Of a stretch of 64,000 nucleotides of DNA, positions 61,299 through 64,000 are shown in pieces; position 1 is the first letter of the stretch, and each line of letters opens with the position of its first letter. The translations under genes and the position numbers were made by a program. The DNA is from Actinomadura mexicana (lineage in GTDB: Bacteria > Actinomycetota > Actinomycetes > Streptosporangiales > Streptosporangiaceae): assembly GCF_900188105.1 (NCBI RefSeq), contig NZ_FZNP01000002.1:496001-560000 (forward strand), written 5' to 3'. Under the pieces are notes generated by a model. That model ran no database searches and was not told the DNA's origin. It worked only from the letters and a program-made list of their open reading frames with translations.

Positions 61299-62024
61299 AT
61301 GCCACGGCCGTGCAGCATCCACTGCGTCATGCCGTCCGAGTGCCGCCGGGCCCCCGGCCTGGCCCACCACCCGGCCTTCCGCCCGGTCGCCGCGGCGACC
61401 GCCCTCGCCATCGCCGGCACCATGCTCGTGCTCGCCTCTCCCGGCGCGTCCGCAGCGACGCACGCCTCTCCCGGCTGGCGGGCCGCCTCCGGCACCGGGC
61501 CGCCGTCCCCGGCGAGGCGCCTGCTCGACCCGGCGCCCGCGTCCCGTCCGAACGTCAGGTCGGCCGCACGGAAACGGACCGTCCCGCCGCGGGACGCCCC
61601 GCCGGACCTGCCGAGCTCGCAGCGCCTGGACCAGCAGTTCGCCGAGTACGCGCTGCGGGCGAGCGGCATCGGCTGGCGCTCCACCGGCCGCTGCTCCGAC
61701 CGGACGGTGCGGACCTGCACGTCGTTCGAGGGCATCCGGTGGGGGACGATCAGGAGCCTGATCGAGTTCGCGGAGTCGAGCGGTTGCGAGGTCACCGTCA
61801 CGGGCGGCACCGAGCACGGCCACGCGGGCGGCACCTACAGCCACGCGAACGGCTACAAGATCGACATCGCGACCGGGAGCTGTGTCGACGAGGCCGTGCG
61901 GCGCTACCCGTTCACCGGCGTGCGGGGGGACGGCGCGCGGCTCCACCGGTCTCCCGAGGGCGTCGTGTTCGCCCGCGAGAAGGACCACTGGGACATCACG
62001 ATCAGGCGCGGACCTCGCGGATGA
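61299..62024 (+). CDS. secreted M15-like D-Ala-D-Ala carboxypeptidase-fold protein
   Basis: The 241-residue protein has a long signal region (VAAATALAIAGTMLVLASPG, cleavage near ASA). The C-terminal ~130 residues carry GIGWRSTGRCSDRTVRTCT, EVTVTGGTEHGHAGGTY and SHANGYKIDIA, and end DHWDITIRRG. The HxxG/HxxxxxxD/H spacing is that of peptidase M15-type zinc proteins, although it lacks the standard SxHxxGxAxD form. A cell-wall role is likely but unproven. It converges with the TetR gene, overlapping it by 23 bp at their ends. Confidence 0.75.
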   Translation: MPRPCSIHCVMPSECRRAPGLAHHPAFRPVAAATALAIAGTMLVLASPGASAATHASPGWRAASGTGPPSPARRLLDPAPASRPNVRSAARKRTVPPRDAPPDLPSSQRLDQQFAEYALRASGIGWRSTGRCSDRTVRTCTSFEGIRWGTIRSLIEFAESSGCEVTVTGGTEHGHAGGTYSHANGYKIDIATGSCVDEAVRRYPFTGVRGDGARLHRSPEGVVFAREKDHWDITIRRGPRG

Positions 62025-62670
62025 TGCCCACCAGCTCGCGGGTCACCGACTTGAAGCCCGGAATGCGCGACATCGCGACCATGCGGTTGACCAGCGGGAC
62101 CGTCCGCTCGACCAGGAGGTAGGTCTTGCGGCAGCCGGGCGAGCTGTCGTGCACCCAGTACAGCACGACGCCCATCGAGTAGATCCACAGCAGCTCGGGC
62201 AGCTCCGCCCGGAACTCCTTGTCGATCTTCAGGTCGGAGCCCTCGACGACCTCGCGGTAGATGGCCACCGCCGAGTCGCGGGCGGGCCCGGACTCGGCGC
62301 TGAACGGGTTGAGCGGGCTGGTCGGCTCGGCGGCGAACTTGAAGAACTTCCCGGCGAACTCGTGGTAGGGGACCATCGTGTCGACCCGGGCCTTCAGGAC
62401 GCCCAGCAGCCGGGGCGCGAACTCGCGCTCGGCGTCCAGGACGGCCCGGCAGGCGGCGACGTGCTCGTCCTGCAGCTCGTCGTAGTAGGCCTGGATCAGC
62501 TCTTCCTTGGACCCGAAGTAGTAGTAGGCGTTGCCGACCGAGACACCCGCCTCCTTGGCGATCGCCCGCATCGTCGTCTGCTCGTATCCGCGCTCCCGGA
62601 ACAGGCGCAGCGCCGTCTCGACGATCAGGGCGCGCGTCTGCTCGGACTTCACGGCCTTCGTCTCGGTCAC
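62002..62670 (-). CDS. TetR-family transcriptional regulator
   Basis: The 222-residue protein has a TetR helix-turn-helix: RALIVETALRLFRERGYEQT, TMRAIAKEAGVSVGNAYYYF and GSKEELIQAYYDEL. A helical ligand domain follows. GTG 62670 gives VTETKAVKSEQT before it; GTG 62679 is an alternative. It is divergent from the SnoaL-like gene at 62764, a possible target, and overlaps the convergent secreted-protein gene at its end. Confidence 0.9.
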   Translation of the reverse strand: MTETKAVKSEQTRALIVETALRLFRERGYEQTTMRAIAKEAGVSVGNAYYYFGSKEELIQAYYDELQDEHVAACRAVLDAEREFAPRLLGVLKARVDTMVPYHEFAGKFFKFAAEPTSPLNPFSAESGPARDSAVAIYREVVEGSDLKIDKEFRAELPELLWIYSMGVVLYWVHDSSPGCRKTYLLVERTVPLVNRMVAMSRIPGFKSVTRELVGIIREVRA

Positions 62671-62763
62671 GCATGCCACCCTAAAGCCCGAGTACGACCT
62701 CCCGCTCATGCCGCCATCCGCCGCGCGGTGCAACCCGGCGCCCCGGCACGGTGTTGACCGAGC

Positions 62764-63183
62764 ATGACCAATGCCCTGGAAGCCCTGGAACGTTTCTACG
62801 CCGCGGAAGCGGACTTTCTGGCCGTCGGCGGCCCCGGCAAGGGGGATTTCTCCGCGATGGCCGCTCATCTCACCTCGGACGTCGTGATGTACCAGGCGCC
62901 CAGCCTCCCCTACGGCGGGACGTGGCGCGGTCACGACGGCATGGAGCGGTTCATGGCCGTGATGAGCGGGCTGTGGTCGGAGCTGACGTTCCGCGAACAG
63001 CACTACGCGGTGGACGGCGAGACGGTCGCGGTCCGCAACGACTGCGTCTTCCGGGCCCGCGCGACCGGGCGGGAGGTGGAGACGTCCGTCCTGCAGTGGA
63101 TCACGGTGCGGGACGGCCTGGTCAGCGAGTTCCGCCCGTTCTACCTGGACACCTCGGCCGTCCTCGCGGCCCTCAGGGGGTGA
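62764..63183 (+). CDS. SnoaL/NTF2-like protein
   Basis: The 139-residue protein starts MTNALEALERFYAAEADFL and has the NTF2-like cone fold: LTSDVVMYQAPSLPYGGTW, RGHDGMERFMAVMSGLW and VSEFRPFYLDTSAVLA. The family includes SnoaL-type polyketide cyclases and small-molecule binders; conserved polar pocket residues cannot be judged here. It is divergent from the TetR gene and overlaps the end of the convergent asd gene by 11 bp. Confidence 0.85.
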   Translation: MTNALEALERFYAAEADFLAVGGPGKGDFSAMAAHLTSDVVMYQAPSLPYGGTWRGHDGMERFMAVMSGLWSELTFREQHYAVDGETVAVRNDCVFRARATGREVETSVLQWITVRDGLVSEFRPFYLDTSAVLAALRG

Positions 63184-64000
63184 GCTCGGCGGCGACCAGC
63201 TCGGCGATCTGGGCGGTGTTGAGCGCCGCGCCGTTGCGGAGGTTGTCGCCGCAGAGGAAGAGGTCGAGCGCCCGCGGGTCGTCCAGCGAGCGCCGCACCC
63301 GCCCCACCCAGGCGGGATCGGTGCCGACGACGTCCGCGGGCGTAGGGAACTCCTGCGTCTCCGGGTTGTCGCAGAGGACGACGCCGGGCGACCCGGCGAG
63401 GACGGCCTGCGCCTCCCGCTGGTCGACCCGGTCCTCGAACACCGCGTGGACCGACAGCGAGTGCGCCGTCACCACCGGGACGCGGACGCAGGTCGCCGTC
63501 ACCCGCAGGTCGCGCAAGCCGAGCACCTTCCTCGACTCTTCCCTGATCTTGAGCTCCTCCGAGCTCCAGCCCCCGTCGCGGACCTCGCCCGCCCACGGCA
63601 CCACGTTCATCGCGAGCGGCGCCGGGAACGGCCCGAACTCGCCCACCGCGCAGCGCAGATCGCCCGCGCGGTTGCCGAGCGCGCGGTCTCCGCCGACCTT
63701 CTCCATCTGCTCGTACAGGGTGTCGACGCCCTCCAGCCCGACGCCCGACGCGGCCTGGTAGGACGACACGACGAGCTCGCGCAGCCCGTACCGGCGGTGC
63801 AGCACCCCGAGCACCATGATCATCGACAGCGTGGTGCAGCTGGGGCTCGCGACGATCCCGCGCGGGCGCCGGCGCACCCGCTCCGGGTTCACCTCCGGGA
63901 CGACCAGCGGCACGTCCGGCGCCATCCGGAACGCCCCGGAGTTGTCGACCGCCACGGCGCCGCGGTCCGTCGCGACCGGCACCCACCGCGCCGCCACCGC
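63173..64000 (-). CDS. asd: aspartate-semialdehyde dehydrogenase (5' truncated by window)
   Basis: At least 275 residues of Asd are visible, without the N-terminal Rossmann part, which lies beyond the window edge. Asd reduces aspartyl phosphate to the semialdehyde in Lys/Met/Thr synthesis. VAVDNSGAFRM and VVPEVNPERV match the family. SPSCTTLSMIMVLG contains the nucleophile Cys, with Ser before it where Asn is usual. VSSYQAASGVG, RVPVVTAHS (substrate Arg and His) and LFLCGDNLRNGAALN complete the signatures. It ends convergent with the SnoaL-like gene. Confidence 0.92.
   Translation of the reverse strand, partial: AVAARWVPVATDRGAVAVDNSGAFRMAPDVPLVVPEVNPERVRRRPRGIVASPSCTTLSMIMVLGVLHRRYGLRELVVSSYQAASGVGLEGVDTLYEQMEKVGGDRALGNRAGDLRCAVGEFGPFPAPLAMNVVPWAGEVRDGGWSSEELKIREESRKVLGLRDLRVTATCVRVPVVTAHSLSVHAVFEDRVDQREAQAVLAGSPGVVLCDNPETQEFPTPADVVGTDPAWVGRVRRSLDDPRALDLFLCGDNLRNGAALNTAQIAELVAAELTP

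Noticed and set aside
1..64000. CRISPR arrays
   Set aside because: No series of regularly spaced direct repeats was seen; the only clear tandem repeat is the two-copy 13-bp element at 45583-45618.

Overview
The window is high-GC DNA from an actinomycete, most like the Actinomadura / Thermomonosporaceae group. That placement is inferred from the gene families present: XRE-DUF5753 with DUF397, an RsbW-type ATPase, SARP and large LuxR (LAL) regulators, a CU044_5270-family protein beside a SigE-type sigma factor, and a DUF6411-like peptide. No rRNA or intact tRNA gene was seen. The left ~29 kb is accessory DNA. The right ~35 kb looks like ordinary chromosomal-arm content.

Region 1 (1-15.2 kb) is a two-armed locus of the Dpd type, which places 7-deazaguanine derivatives in DNA. 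The leftward arm, transcribed from 15.2 kb, encodes preQ0 synthesis (QueC, QueE, QueD, FolE2), then a DpdC-like candidate, a DGQHR-domain protein, the DNA transglycosylase DpdA and a second DGQHR-domain protein. The rightward arm, cut by the window start, encodes two helical proteins, a 1495-aa helicase with a zinc ribbon and DUF1998-like C-terminus (DpdJ-like), a single-HKD phospholipase-D-like protein (DpdK-like) and a 679-aa protein of unknown function. The inferred job is base modification by one arm and restriction of unmodified DNA by the other. Most junctions are 4-bp GTGA/ATGA overlaps, so stoichiometry is probably fixed by translational coupling.

Region 2 (15.7-29.2 kb) is a patchwork. 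It holds an RsbW-like / XRE-DUF5753 / DUF397 set, an internally deleted IS3 transposase, and a frameshifted FkbM methyltransferase. A probable radical-SAM RiPP locus follows: an rSAM/SPASM enzyme translationally coupled to a 43-aa peptide, then a phosphotransferase-like protein, a 152-aa protein and a DUF6879 protein, with a divergent XRE regulator and a NUDIX hydrolase. Next are three proteins of uncertain function, two of which share a C-terminal motif. The region ends at a tyrosine recombinase beside a perfect inverted repeat and a tRNA-3'-end-like sequence, a plausible right border of an integrated island that may include the Dpd locus.

Region 3 (29.2-64 kb) carries a PLAT protein, a ScoMcrA-like HNH nuclease expected to recognise phosphorothioate DNA, an NmrA-like reductase, several hydrolases, two LAL regulators and a SARP, an amidase, an old-yellow-enzyme/MFS pair, catalase, diaminopropionate ammonia-lyase with a LysR regulator, a SigE-type sigma factor operon, secreted and lipid-anchored small proteins, MerR/MarR/TetR regulators, a class-A beta-lactamase-like protein, a prolyl-oligopeptidase-family peptidase, an M15-like secreted protein and a partial aspartate-semialdehyde dehydrogenase. 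Several strong hairpins act as probable terminators.
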